This document shows positions 1 through 9,472 of a stretch of DNA of 64,000 nt, piece by piece (the stretch's first letter is position 1; each line of letters opens with the position of its first letter). A program made the position numbers and the translations under genes. Origin of the DNA: Acidimicrobiaceae bacterium. Its GTDB lineage: Bacteria > Actinomycetota > Acidimicrobiia > Acidimicrobiales > Aldehydirespiratoraceae. The DNA lies in NCBI GenBank assembly GCA_009842325.1, contig VYFQ01000024.1, positions 1-64,000 on the forward strand, in the 5' to 3' direction. Under the pieces are notes generated by a model. The model ran no database searches and was not told where the DNA came from. It saw nothing but the letters and a program-made list of their open reading frames with translations.

Positions 1-33
1 ACACAATACCCTCCCCCGCCCCCGCCACTTGTG

Positions 34-39
34 TATAAT
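34..39 (+). promoter_or_regulatory. Candidate -10 element (TATAAT) before the GH16-like gene
   Basis: A perfect TATAAT lies about 100 nt before the first gene in an otherwise C-rich leader. No convincing -35 is visible because the sequence upstream is a C tract. If used, transcription would begin near 46, and the C11 and (GA)21 tracts would both lie in the 5' leader of the downstream mRNA. Confidence 0.35.
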
Positions 40-78
40 ATCCACACCCCGGCGGCCTCGGAGGCTGGGGCGTTTTCA

Positions 79-89
79 CCCCCCCCCCC
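79..89. repeat. Homopolymeric C11 tract
   Basis: Eleven consecutive C residues lie 5 nt before the (GA)n microsatellite and about 45 nt before the GH16 start. Tracts of this length are prone to slippage. Here the tract lies between the candidate -10 and the start codon, so length changes would alter the leader and not a reading frame. It could also be an assembly or sequencing artefact near a contig end. Confidence 0.8.
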
Positions 90-91
90 GC

Positions 92-1865
<1,774 letters not shown>

Positions 1866-1904
1866 GACTCTGCGTCCTGTCGAGTCTTGGGAGCTTATTG
1901 GTAT

Positions 1905-1932
1905 TTGAAAGTATATTTCATTAGTTTACATT
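1905..1932 (+). promoter_or_regulatory. Candidate promoter in an AT-rich patch
   Basis: TTGAAA (1905-1910) and TACATT (1927-1932) are spaced 16 nt apart inside the AT-rich stretch 1895-1945, which contrasts strongly with the GC-rich surroundings. Transcription would start a few bases before the GTG at 1943 or the ATG at 1958, leaving little or no leader. Confidence 0.35.
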
Positions 1933-1942
1933 GTAATAAATA

Positions 1943-2383
1943 GTGCAGCGTGCTAGCATGGTCGGTGTGGCGGCATCGGAAGTACTCAGCGTTCAGGGTG
2001 AGAGCACTGCGGCCGGACCGGAACCGGCCGCAGTGCCCGCGTCGAACGCGGCGTGGCCGCGCTGGCCTCAACTCATCCCTATCGCGCAGCTGGTCGCGGT
2101 CGTTCTAGGAGTGTTCGCGATCATCTGGAACCAGCAGCAGACGACCGACAGCCTGCGCACCGAACTGAATACCGAGGTCGCCGGGCTGCGGGCCGACATC
2201 ACCCGCGTCGAGACCGGACTGCGGGCCGAGTTCTCCAACGAGATCGGTGAACTGCGCGTCCTGGTGGCCGAGAACGGTGAGCGCCTAGCCCGCATCGAGG
2301 GCTTCCTCGGGATCGGAATCCCGGACTCAGCGAAGGAGCAAGCCCGCGCCGCGGCAGGAGATGACCTCAGCCCGGGGGGCTAG
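1943..2383 (+). CDS. Small membrane-anchored coiled-coil protein
   Basis: Hypothetical protein of 146 residues, or 141 if the ATG at 1958 is used; neither start has a clear ribosome-binding site. It has a short Pro/Ala-rich N-terminus, one transmembrane helix (about residues 46-66, LIPIAQLVAVVLGVFAIIW) and a heptad-like coiled coil (about 68-125) built from LRTELNTEVAGLRADI-type repeats. This resembles small bacterial membrane-tethered coiled-coil proteins with no assigned biochemical role. It is separated from the GH16 gene by an AT-rich intergenic patch and converges on the NfeD-like gene. No function is claimed. Confidence 0.65.
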   Translation: MQRASMVGVAASEVLSVQGESTAAGPEPAAVPASNAAWPRWPQLIPIAQLVAVVLGVFAIIWNQQQTTDSLRTELNTEVAGLRADITRVETGLRAEFSNEIGELRVLVAENGERLARIEGFLGIGIPDSAKEQARAAAGDDLSPGG

Positions 2384-2407
2384 CTGGCCCAGGCGGCGTC
2401 GCGGCGT

Positions 2408-2947
2408 CTATTCGAGTTCGGGGTCCAGGCGGGTGACGAGGGCGACACCGCCCTCGATGCGCACGATGATGACCCGGGCCCCGGCCTCGATGGCCTTGCC
2501 GTCGTCGAGGGGATCGATGGGAGCGGCCGTCATCTGGGTGCGGGCGCCGGCCACCGTGAGCACGATGCGGCCCCGCCGCTCGTTCGACATGGGCAGCGAG
2601 ACTCGGGCGATGCTGCCCTCGATCTCGCGGTCGCTCACGTCGCTGGAGGCCTCGCTGCGGCGCAGGTAGGCGAACGCGGCGCTGTTGATCACGCCGGCCA
2701 GCACCCCGACCACGACCGCCAGCAGCAGCGTGAACACCGCGCCGGTCCCCAGCCACTCCGAGACCAGCCCGGTGGCCCCGAAGAACGTGGCCACGAAGGC
2801 GATGCTGCTCAGCGGGATGACCGAGAACACGTCCCCCAGCCCGTCCACCTCCGCGCCCGCATCCATGTCGGCGTCTCCGCCGCTGAACACGAACCACATC
2901 AGCACCGGCGCCCCGGCGAACAGCATGAAGGCGTACAGCCAGGTCAT
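2408..2947 (-). CDS. NfeD-like membrane protein
   Basis: A 179-residue protein with an N-terminal helix (MTWLYAFMLFAGAPVLMWFVF), two or three further membrane segments to about residue 95, and a C-terminal soluble beta-rich domain (about 108-178) typical of the NfeD/YuaF OB fold. Relatives work with flotillin/SPFH proteins in membrane organisation. No SPFH gene lies beside it, but an SPFH protein is encoded at 41859-42797. The gene is divergent from the cyclase gene across a 98-nt spacer. The family assignment rests on architecture and on the VxxxG-rich terminal domain; the precise role is unknown. Confidence 0.6.
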   Translation of the reverse strand: MTWLYAFMLFAGAPVLMWFVFSGGDADMDAGAEVDGLGDVFSVIPLSSIAFVATFFGATGLVSEWLGTGAVFTLLLAVVVGVLAGVINSAAFAYLRRSEASSDVSDREIEGSIARVSLPMSNERRGRIVLTVAGARTQMTAAPIDPLDDGKAIEAGARVIIVRIEGGVALVTRLDPELE

Positions 2948-3045
2948 CGTGCCGGCGAAGTCTCAGCTGCGGCAGGGCCGGGCATCGGGCCGTTCATGGG
3001 CCAAAGCTAGTATCCCGACCGCGCCGGCCGCACCGAGGTGACCCC

Positions 3046-4008
3046 ATGAGCTTTACTCAGGCCTTCTTCGAAGTTCGCGACGAGGTCCGCAACTGGGGCC
3101 GGTGGGGGGACGACGACCGCCTCGGCACGCTCAACCTGATCACTGACGGCGCGGTGGCCCACGCCGCCTCGCTGGTGCGCACCGGCCGGCGGGTGTCGTG
3201 TGCTCTCGACCTCAAACACTCCGACGGCGTGCAGATCGGCCAGATGCACGGGCGCATCAACCCGCTGCACGCCATGGTCAAGATCCACAGCCCCGACCTC
3301 GGCGACGCCGACGGCAAGGGCATGGTGGCCCACTTCTCCGACGACATCGTGACCATGCCCCTGCAGGCCGCCACCCACTGGGACGGCCTGTCCCACGTGA
3401 GCTACGACAACACCCTCTACAACGGTGTGCCGGTCTCGTCGATCAACCCCACCGGCGGCGCCACCGTGCTCGGAATCGAGAACGTCCGCCACCTCACCGG
3501 CCGGGGCGTGCTGCTCGACGTGTGCGCGGCCAAGGGGCTCGAGCGGCTTGCAAGCGACCACGAGGTCACCGGAGACGACCTCGACGAGGCGGCCGAGCAC
3601 GGGCGAGTGGCCATGCGCCCCGGCGACATCGTGCTGCTGCGCACCGGGCGGATCCAGGTGTTCCGCGAGATGGGAGCGCTGCCCTACGTCACCGGGCCGG
3701 ACTCCGACGGAACCAGCCCGGGACCCGGCTTCGACGCGGTGCGCTGGTTCTGGCGGAATGATGTGGCCGCGGTGGCCGACGACACCTACATCTTCGAAGT
3801 CTTCCCCGGCCCCAACTGGGACGACGCGCTGGGGGTGCACTGCCTCCATGTGGTGGACATGGGCATGACCCAGGGGCAGAACTGGGACCTCGAGGCCCTG
3901 GCCGCCGCCTGCGCCGAGGCCGGACGCTACGAGTTCCTGCTACAAGCCAACCCCGAGCCCTTCGTCGGCGGCTGCGGCTCCCCCGTCAACCCGGTAGCCG
4001 TGTTGTGA
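3046..4008 (+). CDS. Cyclase-family (kynurenine-formamidase-like) metal hydrolase
   Basis: A 320-residue protein of the Pfam cyclase family, which includes bacterial arylformamidase KynB and isatin hydrolase. The metal-site signature appears as MPLQAATHWDGLSHVSYD (about residues 105-122), followed by a second conserved block GDIVLLRTGR and the late EVFPG...HCLHV segment. The length fits the longer actinobacterial subgroup, commonly annotated only as 'cyclase family protein'. The start is ATG at 3046 behind GAGGTGA, with a TAGTAT hexamer further upstream (3008-3013). The substrate is uncertain; a small amide, ester or lactone is likely. The gene is convergent with the sensor kinase. Confidence 0.75.
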   Translation: MSFTQAFFEVRDEVRNWGRWGDDDRLGTLNLITDGAVAHAASLVRTGRRVSCALDLKHSDGVQIGQMHGRINPLHAMVKIHSPDLGDADGKGMVAHFSDDIVTMPLQAATHWDGLSHVSYDNTLYNGVPVSSINPTGGATVLGIENVRHLTGRGVLLDVCAAKGLERLASDHEVTGDDLDEAAEHGRVAMRPGDIVLLRTGRIQVFREMGALPYVTGPDSDGTSPGPGFDAVRWFWRNDVAAVADDTYIFEVFPGPNWDDALGVHCLHVVDMGMTQGQNWDLEALAAACAEAGRYEFLLQANPEPFVGGCGSPVNPVAVL

Positions 4009-4082
4009 GCCTCGCCCCAGGTGCGCTGATCCGGTTGCCCTGAATCGGCCGCTGCGTCGGAAATGCGGTGGCGAGCGGTCGG

Positions 4083-6440
4083 CTAGGAAACGGCGGCGCG
4101 GTAGCCGACGTTGGGGACCGTGAGAATGAAGGTGGGCTTGCGGGCGTCGTCGCCCAGCTTGGCCCGCAGGTCCTTGACGACGGTGCGCACACGCTGGGCG
4201 TCGCCGCTGGCGCCATCTCCCCAGACGCTTTCGAGCAGCTGCTCGTAGCTGAGGTCGCGGCCGGCGTTGGTGCACAGCTCCGAGAGCACCCTGTACTCGG
4301 TGGGGGTGAGATTCACGGCCTGGCCTGCCACGGTGACCGTGCGGGTCATGTAGTCGACGGTCAAGTCGGCCAGCCGGTAGGGCTCGGTGTACCGGGACTG
4401 CGTTCGCCTGCGCAGCGCCGCTGCGATCCGGGCCCGCAGTTCGGTGGGCGAGAACGGCTTGACGATGAAATCGGTCGCGCCCAACTCGAACGCCCTGGCG
4501 ACTAGCTGGTCGTCGCCGCGTCCCGACACGATGATGACCGGTACCTCCAGCACCTTGGGGCTGCGCCTGATCAGCTCGAAGGCGTCGGTGTCCGGCAGCA
4601 CCAGGTCCAACAGAGCGAGATGGGGCCGCTCAGTCGCCAGGAGTTGCTCGAATTCGCGCGGGTCGCCGGTGATGATCGGGACGTAGCCCGCCCGCGCCAG
4701 CGTGTTGCGGATGTAGTGAACCGTTCGGGGGTCGTCCTCGACTACGAGGATGCGTTCCACCTTGGTCGGCGCGCGGGTGACGGTGCCGGATGCTGGATCG
4801 TCGCGAGCGACCTCTGAGGCTGGTTCACCGAGAGCAGGAATGGTGAAGGTGAACCGGGTGCCCTGGTTCTGCCCGCCGCTGCGGGCCCAGATGCGGCCGC
4901 CGTGGGCTTCCACGATGCCTCTGCAGATCGCGAGGCCCAGGCCATAGCCGGTTCCCACGCGGTGCTCGTGGTCGCGGTGAGTTTGCGAGAACTTCGTGAA
5001 CAGCAGCGGCAGTCGCTCCGGTGCGATGCCCGCGCCCTCGTCGGTGACCGAGATCGCCACATGGGTGTCGTCCAGCGACGCAGACACGGTGATGGTGGAC
5101 CAGTCGTGGGCGTTCGCGGCGGCGTTGGAGAGCAGGTTGTGGAGAACCTGCACAATCCGCTGGCGATCCGCCCGCACCCTCGGCAGGTTCGGCATCAGGT
5201 CGATCTTGACGTGATGCTGATACCCGCCGTCGAGGAACGCGTTCTTCGCGTGGTCGACGATCGATGCCACATCGGCCGCTTCGGGTGTCACCGGCAGCGC
5301 GCCCGCCTCGATGCGGGTCATGTCCAGCAGGTCGTTGATCAGACTCCGCATGTGGTCGGCTTGTTCGTCGACGATGTGGAAGAACTGGCGCACCTCCGCG
5401 GGATCTGGAGGCATCAGCGAGTCGAGTACCGTGGCCGCGGAGCCCTTGATCGCGGTCAGCGGCGCCCGGAGCTCGTGGCTCACCATCGCCAGGAACTCGG
5501 CCCGTAACCTCTCCAGTTCCTCCAACGGTGACATGTCCTGGACGATGGCGATGATTGTCATCAACTCCCCGCCGTCGGACCGGATCGCAGCGGCGTTCAC
5601 CAGCGTCGCCACCTGGCTGCCGTCAGGACGCACGATCACCAGCTCTTCGGCCCGCACGGTCTCGTCGGCGTGCAATGCCTGCTCGAATGGCAGATCGTCC
5701 AACACGGCCTCGGACCCGTCCATCCGCTTGAATCTGAGCGGCAGGAAGCTCTTGACCGAGAGGTGCTCCTGCTCCAGTCCGATGCCGATCAGGCGGCGCG
5801 CCTCCCGGTTCGCCACGACGACGTTCTCAGAGGCGACATCCACGACCACCACCCCCACCGGAGAGGTGTTGACGAGCGCTCGGAGATCGGCCTTGGCGCG
5901 CTGCTCGTCGCCGTAGCGGCAGGCGTTGATGACCGCCATCGCCGCCTGGCTGGCGAACATCTCCACAGTCTCCTCGTCCTCTTGGGTGAACTCCGAGTCG
6001 TCGTGTTTCTCGCCGACGAAGATTGTGCCCACGTGACGGTCCCGCACTTTGATCTGAGCGCCGAGGAACGCCTCGATGTGCGGCTCGAACCCGTCGAACC
6101 CGACCGACTCCGCGTGCGCGATGAAGTTGCTGGTCCGCAGCGGCCCATCCGCCCCGCTTAGGTAATGGAACAGCTCCATGCCGCGGTCGTAGCCCACCAC
6201 GATCTGCTCCTGCTCGGGGGACAGACCCGAGAACAGCAGGTTCTGCAAATCCCCAGCCTTGTCGATCGTGGTGATGGCACCGTAGCGGGCACCGGTCAGG
6301 ATTCGTGCGCCGTCCACCACCTCCTGCAGCACCACGTCAAGGTCCAGGTCCTCGTTGATTCGCAGGATCGCCTCGGTCAGCCCCGACAGGCGGGAGCGAA
6401 GCATCTCGTTCTCCGTTCTCAGACGGTCGATCTCGGCCAA
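4083..6440 (-). CDS. Hybrid GAF-PAS histidine kinase fused to an OmpR-type response regulator
   Basis: A complete two-component system in one chain of about 785 residues. Order: short coiled coil, GAF (about 20-175), PAS (185-305), HisKA with H-box MVSHELRAP (His322), HATPase (415-537; DEGAG and TGYGLGLAI boxes), receiver (563-678; phospho-acceptor Asp612 in LALLDLVLPD, Lys661) and winged-helix DNA-binding domain (685-783; LTPTEYRVLSEL and VRTVVKDLRAKLG). No transmembrane segment is seen, so it is probably a cytosolic sensor, possibly of redox, gas or a small ligand through GAF/PAS. The start chosen is TTG at 6440 because AAGGAG lies 7 nt upstream; an in-frame ATG exists at 6512 but overlaps a TATGCT -10-like hexamer. 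A kinase fused to its own DNA-binding output is uncommon. Confidence 0.85.
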   Translation of the reverse strand: MAEIDRLRTENEMLRSRLSGLTEAILRINEDLDLDVVLQEVVDGARILTGARYGAITTIDKAGDLQNLLFSGLSPEQEQIVVGYDRGMELFHYLSGADGPLRTSNFIAHAESVGFDGFEPHIEAFLGAQIKVRDRHVGTIFVGEKHDDSEFTQEDEETVEMFASQAAMAVINACRYGDEQRAKADLRALVNTSPVGVVVVDVASENVVVANREARRLIGIGLEQEHLSVKSFLPLRFKRMDGSEAVLDDLPFEQALHADETVRAEELVIVRPDGSQVATLVNAAAIRSDGGELMTIIAIVQDMSPLEELERLRAEFLAMVSHELRAPLTAIKGSAATVLDSLMPPDPAEVRQFFHIVDEQADHMRSLINDLLDMTRIEAGALPVTPEAADVASIVDHAKNAFLDGGYQHHVKIDLMPNLPRVRADRQRIVQVLHNLLSNAAANAHDWSTITVSASLDDTHVAISVTDEGAGIAPERLPLLFTKFSQTHRDHEHRVGTGYGLGLAICRGIVEAHGGRIWARSGGQNQGTRFTFTIPALGEPASEVARDDPASGTVTRAPTKVERILVVEDDPRTVHYIRNTLARAGYVPIITGDPREFEQLLATERPHLALLDLVLPDTDAFELIRRSPKVLEVPVIIVSGRGDDQLVARAFELGATDFIVKPFSPTELRARIAAALRRRTQSRYTEPYRLADLTVDYMTRTVTVAGQAVNLTPTEYRVLSELCTNAGRDLSYEQLLESVWGDGASGDAQRVRTVVKDLRAKLGDDARKPTFILTVPNVGYRAAVS

Positions 6441-6782
6441 GCCCGCACTCCTTCTCGCACGATCTGAGGAGATGGGCACGCATCGAGCGGGCGCGCTTCC
6501 AGCGCCGAGCATACTGCCCGGTCCTGGCTCGACTCGGGCAGTGGCGCAGCAGGCCGCGCGGCGCTGGGAGACGATCAGTCCCGTGCGGTGGTGGTGAGGG
6601 TGGCGGTGAAGCCCGCGACCGGGTTGCCGCCGGTCGTGCCGCGACAGTGTTCTCGAGCTTCAGGGGGAGTTCAATGACCAAGCGAAGTGTTGTCGCGCCT
6701 ACGAGGGCGTCTCATAGCCTCCGCCGAGGGCTAGCAGCCGCCGGGCGGAGCCCGGCCTCGCAGCCAGTTCTAGACTGCGCTT
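6441..6782. other. Divergent intergenic region between kinase and ribokinase
   Basis: About 340 nt without a confident gene. It holds a TATGCT hexamer (6508-6513, minus strand) that would give a roughly 60-nt leader for the kinase, a possible short ORF at 6674-6793, and the ribokinase -10 at 6771-6776. The rest is GC-rich with no clear hairpin. Confidence 0.5.
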
Positions 6783-6793
6783 ATGGCCGATGA
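6674..6793 (+). CDS. Possible short leader ORF overlapping the ribokinase start
   Basis: A 39-codon ORF starts at ATG 6674 behind a strong GGGGGAG (6663-6669, 4 nt spacer) and ends 11 nt inside the ribokinase gene in another frame. The predicted peptide is basic (MTKRSVVAPTRASHSLRRGL...) and matches nothing I know. It could be a regulatory leader, but it competes with the view that ribokinase is leaderless from a promoter at 6771. Confidence 0.22.
   Translation: MTKRSVVAPTRASHSLRRGLAAAGRSPASQPVLDCAYGR
6771..6776 (+). promoter_or_regulatory. Leaderless -10 element (TAGACT) for ribokinase
   Basis: TAGACT is followed by exactly 6 nt and then the ATG at 6783. This is the spacing expected if transcription starts on the A of the start codon. 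No ribosome-binding site precedes that ATG, in line with leaderless translation. Confidence 0.55.
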
Positions 6794-7724
6794 CCCTGGA
6801 GCGGGGCCGGAGGTTGCGGTCGTAGGCAGCGCCAACCTCGACCTAGTGGTGGAAGTGGAGACGATCCCGGTGGCGGGCGAGACCGTCCTGGGCGGCGACC
6901 TCCGCCTCATTCCCGGCGGCAAGGGAGCCAACCAGGCTGTGGCCGCGGCCCGTCTCGGCCGGCGGGTCGCCATGATCGGAAGGGTCGGCGATGACGACGC
7001 GGGCAGAACGCTGCGCTCGGCGATGGACTCGGCCGGCGTCGACACCGCATCCCTGCTGACTACCGAGGGCGCTCCGAGCGGCACAGCCCTGATTGCGGTG
7101 GGAGCCGACGGCGACAACGCAATCGTGGTGAGCCCCGGCGCCAACGGCCGCCTCAGCTCCGCCGACGTGGAGGGCGCAACCGGCGTACTGGCCGCGGCGG
7201 ACGTTGTGCTGCTGCAGTTGGAAGTGCCCCTCGAGGCGGTCTCGGCCGCCGTTCGCTGCGCGGGCGGCACGGTCGTACTGAACCCCGCTCCCGCGCCGGC
7301 AAGCATGCTCTCGCTCGATCTGCTCGACGGCGTGGACGTGATCGTGCCCAACCAGACCGAGCTGGCCACGATGGCGGGCCACGCCGGACTCTCCCCCATC
7401 GGCGAGGTGGACCCCGAGACCGCTGTCGCCTTGGCCCGAGGGTTGCCGATCGCGGCTGCCGTCGTGACCCTGGGAGCGGCCGGCGCGATAGTCGTCACGC
7501 CGACCGACGCCACCCACGTACCGGCGCCGGCCGTGGTGCCGGTCGACACCACCGCGGCCGGCGATGCCTTCTGCGGGGCGCTCGCCGATGCCCTGGTAGG
7601 GGGCGCTGACCTAGTGGCGGCCACCAAGTGGGCTGTGAGAGTGGGCGCGGCCGCGACACTGCGCCACGGCGCCCAGCCCTCGCTGCCGACCCGGGACGAA
7701 GTCGAGCACCTGCTCGGTGTCTAG
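6783..7724 (+). CDS. rbsK: Ribokinase (PfkB family)
   Basis: Phosphorylates D-ribose to ribose-5-phosphate with ATP in the cytosol. The 313-residue length is standard. Recognisable blocks are the N-terminal strand VAVVGSANLDLVV, the sugar-binding PGGKGANQAVAAARLG, the NxxE motif in VPNQTEL, and the PfkB second signature DTTAAGDAFCG with catalytic base Asp261. It is followed 90 nt downstream by a nucleoside hydrolase, which would release the ribose, so the pair forms a nucleoside-salvage unit. The start has a TAGACT hexamer 6 nt upstream and no Shine-Dalgarno. Other PfkB sugar kinases are possible, but the ribose-type glycine motif and the context favour ribokinase. Confidence 0.88.
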   Translation: MADDPGAGPEVAVVGSANLDLVVEVETIPVAGETVLGGDLRLIPGGKGANQAVAAARLGRRVAMIGRVGDDDAGRTLRSAMDSAGVDTASLLTTEGAPSGTALIAVGADGDNAIVVSPGANGRLSSADVEGATGVLAAADVVLLQLEVPLEAVSAAVRCAGGTVVLNPAPAPASMLSLDLLDGVDVIVPNQTELATMAGHAGLSPIGEVDPETAVALARGLPIAAAVVTLGAAGAIVVTPTDATHVPAPAVVPVDTTAAGDAFCGALADALVGGADLVAATKWAVRVGAAATLRHGAQPSLPTRDEVEHLLGV

Positions 7725-7726
7725 CT

Positions 7727-7749
7727 GCTTCTAGGCTCAGCGAATGACC
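7727..7749 (+). repeat. Direct repeat copy 1 of promoter plus start codon
   Basis: This 23-nt segment recurs identically at 7798-7820, 71 nt later. It contains the TAGGCT hexamer (7732-7737), a 6-nt spacer and an ATG (7744). The first ATG opens a 24-codon ORF (7744-7818) whose TGA overlaps the ATG of the nucleoside hydrolase at 7815 in an ATGA arrangement. Confidence 0.8.
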
Positions 7750-7818
7750 CCCGACACCAGCCGAGCGCCGACGCCCCTCCCCGGCGCGGCCCGAGCGGCT
7801 TCTAGGCTCAGCGAATGA
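7744..7818 (+). other. Short ORF coupled to the nucleoside hydrolase start
   Basis: Twenty-four codons, Pro/Ala/Arg-rich, run from the ATG in repeat copy 1 to a TGA that overlaps the downstream ATG by 4 nt. It may be a leader peptide giving translational coupling, or merely the by-product of a 71-bp duplication of the gene's promoter and start. The duplication is not a multiple of three. Confidence 0.3.
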
Positions 7819-7820
7819 CC
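7798..7820 (+). repeat. Direct repeat copy 2 (functional promoter/start of nucleoside hydrolase)
   Basis: Identical to 7727-7749. The TAGGCT hexamer (7803-7808) lies exactly 6 nt before the ATG at 7815, the same geometry as at the ribokinase gene. Confidence 0.8.
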
Positions 7821-8765
7821 GACCACGCCGAGCCGGACCGCCCCAGGATCGTGCTGGACTGCGACCCCGGACTCGACGACGCCATCGCCATCCTCACCGC
7901 CGCCCACTTCGGGGAACTGGTCGGCATCACCACCGTCAACGGCAACGTCGGGATCGAGCACACCACCCACAACGCCCTGGCGACCGCGCAGATCGCCGGC
8001 CTGGATGTGCCCGTGCACCGGGGCGCGGCCCGCCCGCTGATCGCACCCACCATGGACGCGGCCCGCATCCACGGAGCCACCGGACTGGGCGATGTCGCTC
8101 TGCCGGAGCTGACCCGGTCGGTCGCCTCCGACGACGCCGTGGCCTTCCTGTGCGACACGGCCCGCTCCGTCGACGACCTGCATCTGGTGGCGGTGGGGCC
8201 CCTGACGAACGTGGCCCTCGCGCTGCAGCGTGACCCCGACCTGCGCAGCCGCCTGGCCGGCCTCACGATCATGGGCGGGGGCGCCCACGCCGGCAACGTC
8301 ACCCCCGTCGCCGAGTTCAACGTCTGGGCCGATCCGGAGGCCGCGGCCATCGTCTTCCGGGAGGCGGCCCCGCTGACGATGGTGGGGCTGGACGTAACCC
8401 ACAAGGTCCTGCTGGGCGGCGACGAGGCCGACCGGATGCGCTCAGCTGGCACTCCTGCAGCCCACTTCGCCGCCGGGCTGTTGGAATACGCCTACGACCG
8501 GTGCCGCGAGTTCGGTCTGGAGGCAGCCCCGGTGCATGACGCCACCGCCATCATCGCGGTCACGCACCCCCACCTGTTCCGCCGCTCGACCCACCCGGTA
8601 GCCGTCGAGCTGCACGGTGAGCACACCCGTGGCATGACCGTCACCGACGTGCGCCCGCCGGCCGCCATCGCCGCAGAGCCGGCCCCGCCCGCCCACGACG
8701 TCGTCTGGGACGCCGACGCCCAGGCCGTCATCGACCTGATCGTGGACGCAGTGGTCAACTCCTAA
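7815..8765 (+). CDS. Inosine/uridine-preferring nucleoside hydrolase
   Basis: Hydrolyses the N-glycosidic bond of ribonucleosides to ribose and free base. The 316-residue protein has the family's calcium-binding signature DCDPGLDD (Asp15, Asp17, Asp21, Asp22), the MGGGAHAGNVTPVAEFNVWADPEAA block and the C-terminal HDATAI segment carrying the distal Asp. Base preference (pyrimidine or purine) cannot be read, so no rihA/B/C symbol is given. The ribokinase upstream would use the ribose, and the dihydropyrimidinase operon at 11.6-20.7 kb could dispose of a pyrimidine base. The gene ends by sharing its stop region with the convergent minus-strand gene (CTAA at 8762-8765). Confidence 0.88.
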   Translation: MTDHAEPDRPRIVLDCDPGLDDAIAILTAAHFGELVGITTVNGNVGIEHTTHNALATAQIAGLDVPVHRGAARPLIAPTMDAARIHGATGLGDVALPELTRSVASDDAVAFLCDTARSVDDLHLVAVGPLTNVALALQRDPDLRSRLAGLTIMGGGAHAGNVTPVAEFNVWADPEAAAIVFREAAPLTMVGLDVTHKVLLGGDEADRMRSAGTPAAHFAAGLLEYAYDRCREFGLEAAPVHDATAIIAVTHPHLFRRSTHPVAVELHGEHTRGMTVTDVRPPAAIAAEPAPPAHDVVWDADAQAVIDLIVDAVVNS

Positions 8766-9253
8766 CCGGGGCGGTGGACCTCGGCCAGCCAGTGGTCCTC
8801 TATCTCGATGGGGCACAGCGCCCAGCACGCAGACAGCAGCCAGCCCAGCACCTCATCGTGAGACGCCCCCGCGGCCGGCTGCACGACAATCCCGTTCTTG
8901 GCATGGTCCTGAACCTTGCGCCAGCCCGCCGGCAGCGGAGCCCCGGCGTCGCCGAGCCGGTCCAGAGCCTTGGGTCCCGCACCATGCTCCACGCCGATCG
9001 TCGGCAGCGCCCCGGTCGAGGCTCCCCGCGGCGGGGTCCAAGTCGCCATGGGCACGGCCGGCCCCCGTCCCGAGAACCAGCGACCCAGCATCGTCGGCGC
9101 CGGCAGCCGTTCGATCTGATCGTCCCGCAGGCCAGGACCAATGTTGATCCAACCCAACCCATCGCCCCGATCCGCCAGGCTGTCCATCTCGCGCACGACC
9201 GGCGAGGTGTCGCTCGAATCGAAGGCGATCGCCTCAGTCTTGAACGAGCCCAC
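8762..9253 (-). CDS. Conserved-looking hypothetical protein
   Basis: A product of about 163 residues that I do not recognise. It is acidic and Trp-rich, with segments RWFSGRGPAVPMATWTPP and SHDEVLGWLLSACWALCPIEIEDHWL and no signal peptide or membrane helix. The frame stays open upstream to 9526, but that part has atypical Arg/Pro composition and overlaps tandem repeats and the metY promoter. I therefore place the start at GTG 9253, which has a TACGGT hexamer 8 nt upstream. The stop codon overlaps that of the convergent nucleoside hydrolase. Confidence 0.55.
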   Translation of the reverse strand: MGSFKTEAIAFDSSDTSPVVREMDSLADRGDGLGWINIGPGLRDDQIERLPAPTMLGRWFSGRGPAVPMATWTPPRGASTGALPTIGVEHGAGPKALDRLGDAGAPLPAGWRKVQDHAKNGIVVQPAAGASHDEVLGWLLSACWALCPIEIEDHWLAEVHRPG

Positions 9254-9261
9254 AACTCCGA

Positions 9262-9267
9262 ACCGTA
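9262..9267 (-). promoter_or_regulatory. Leaderless -10 element (TACGGT)
   Basis: TACGGT on the minus strand lies 8 nt before the GTG at 9253, matching the TANNNT-N6-8-start geometry seen at many genes here. It supports the shorter start for the hypothetical gene. Confidence 0.4.
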
Positions 9268-9393
9268 CTGCCCGCGCAGGCCGTCCCCTGGGCCACGAGA
9301 GTGCGCGGTGCGCCAGGCCGGGGGGTGGCGACGAGTCAGATGACCGACGAATAGGGCGAAGCCCGTGTCGGTCATCGGACTCGGCGACAGGAC

Positions 9394-9441
9394 CCGCCGG
9401 CCGGGAGGTCCGCCGGCTGGGAGGTCCGCCGGCTGGGATGA
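9394..9441. repeat. Three tandem 16-nt units upstream of metY
   Basis: Units CCGCCGGCCGGGAGGT, CCGCCGGCTGGGAGGT and CCGCCGGCTGGGATGA follow one another without gaps. The last differs by two bases at its end. They lie 32-79 nt before the metY start, in the divergent region shared with the hypothetical gene, and could be regulator-binding repeats. Confidence 0.7.
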
Positions 9442-9459
9442 GTAGCCGGCCCGGATGAG

Positions 9460-9465
9460 TATCGT
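9460..9465 (+). promoter_or_regulatory. Leaderless -10 element (TATCGT) for metY
   Basis: TATCGT lies 7 nt before the ATG at 9473. Using this promoter excludes the in-frame ATG at 9455 as the start. Confidence 0.4.
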
Positions 9466-9472
9466 CAAAGGC

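Noticed and set aside
1895..1945. Insertion or att site in the AT-rich patch
   Set aside because: No flanking repeats, integrase or transposase are present; a promoter explains the composition better.
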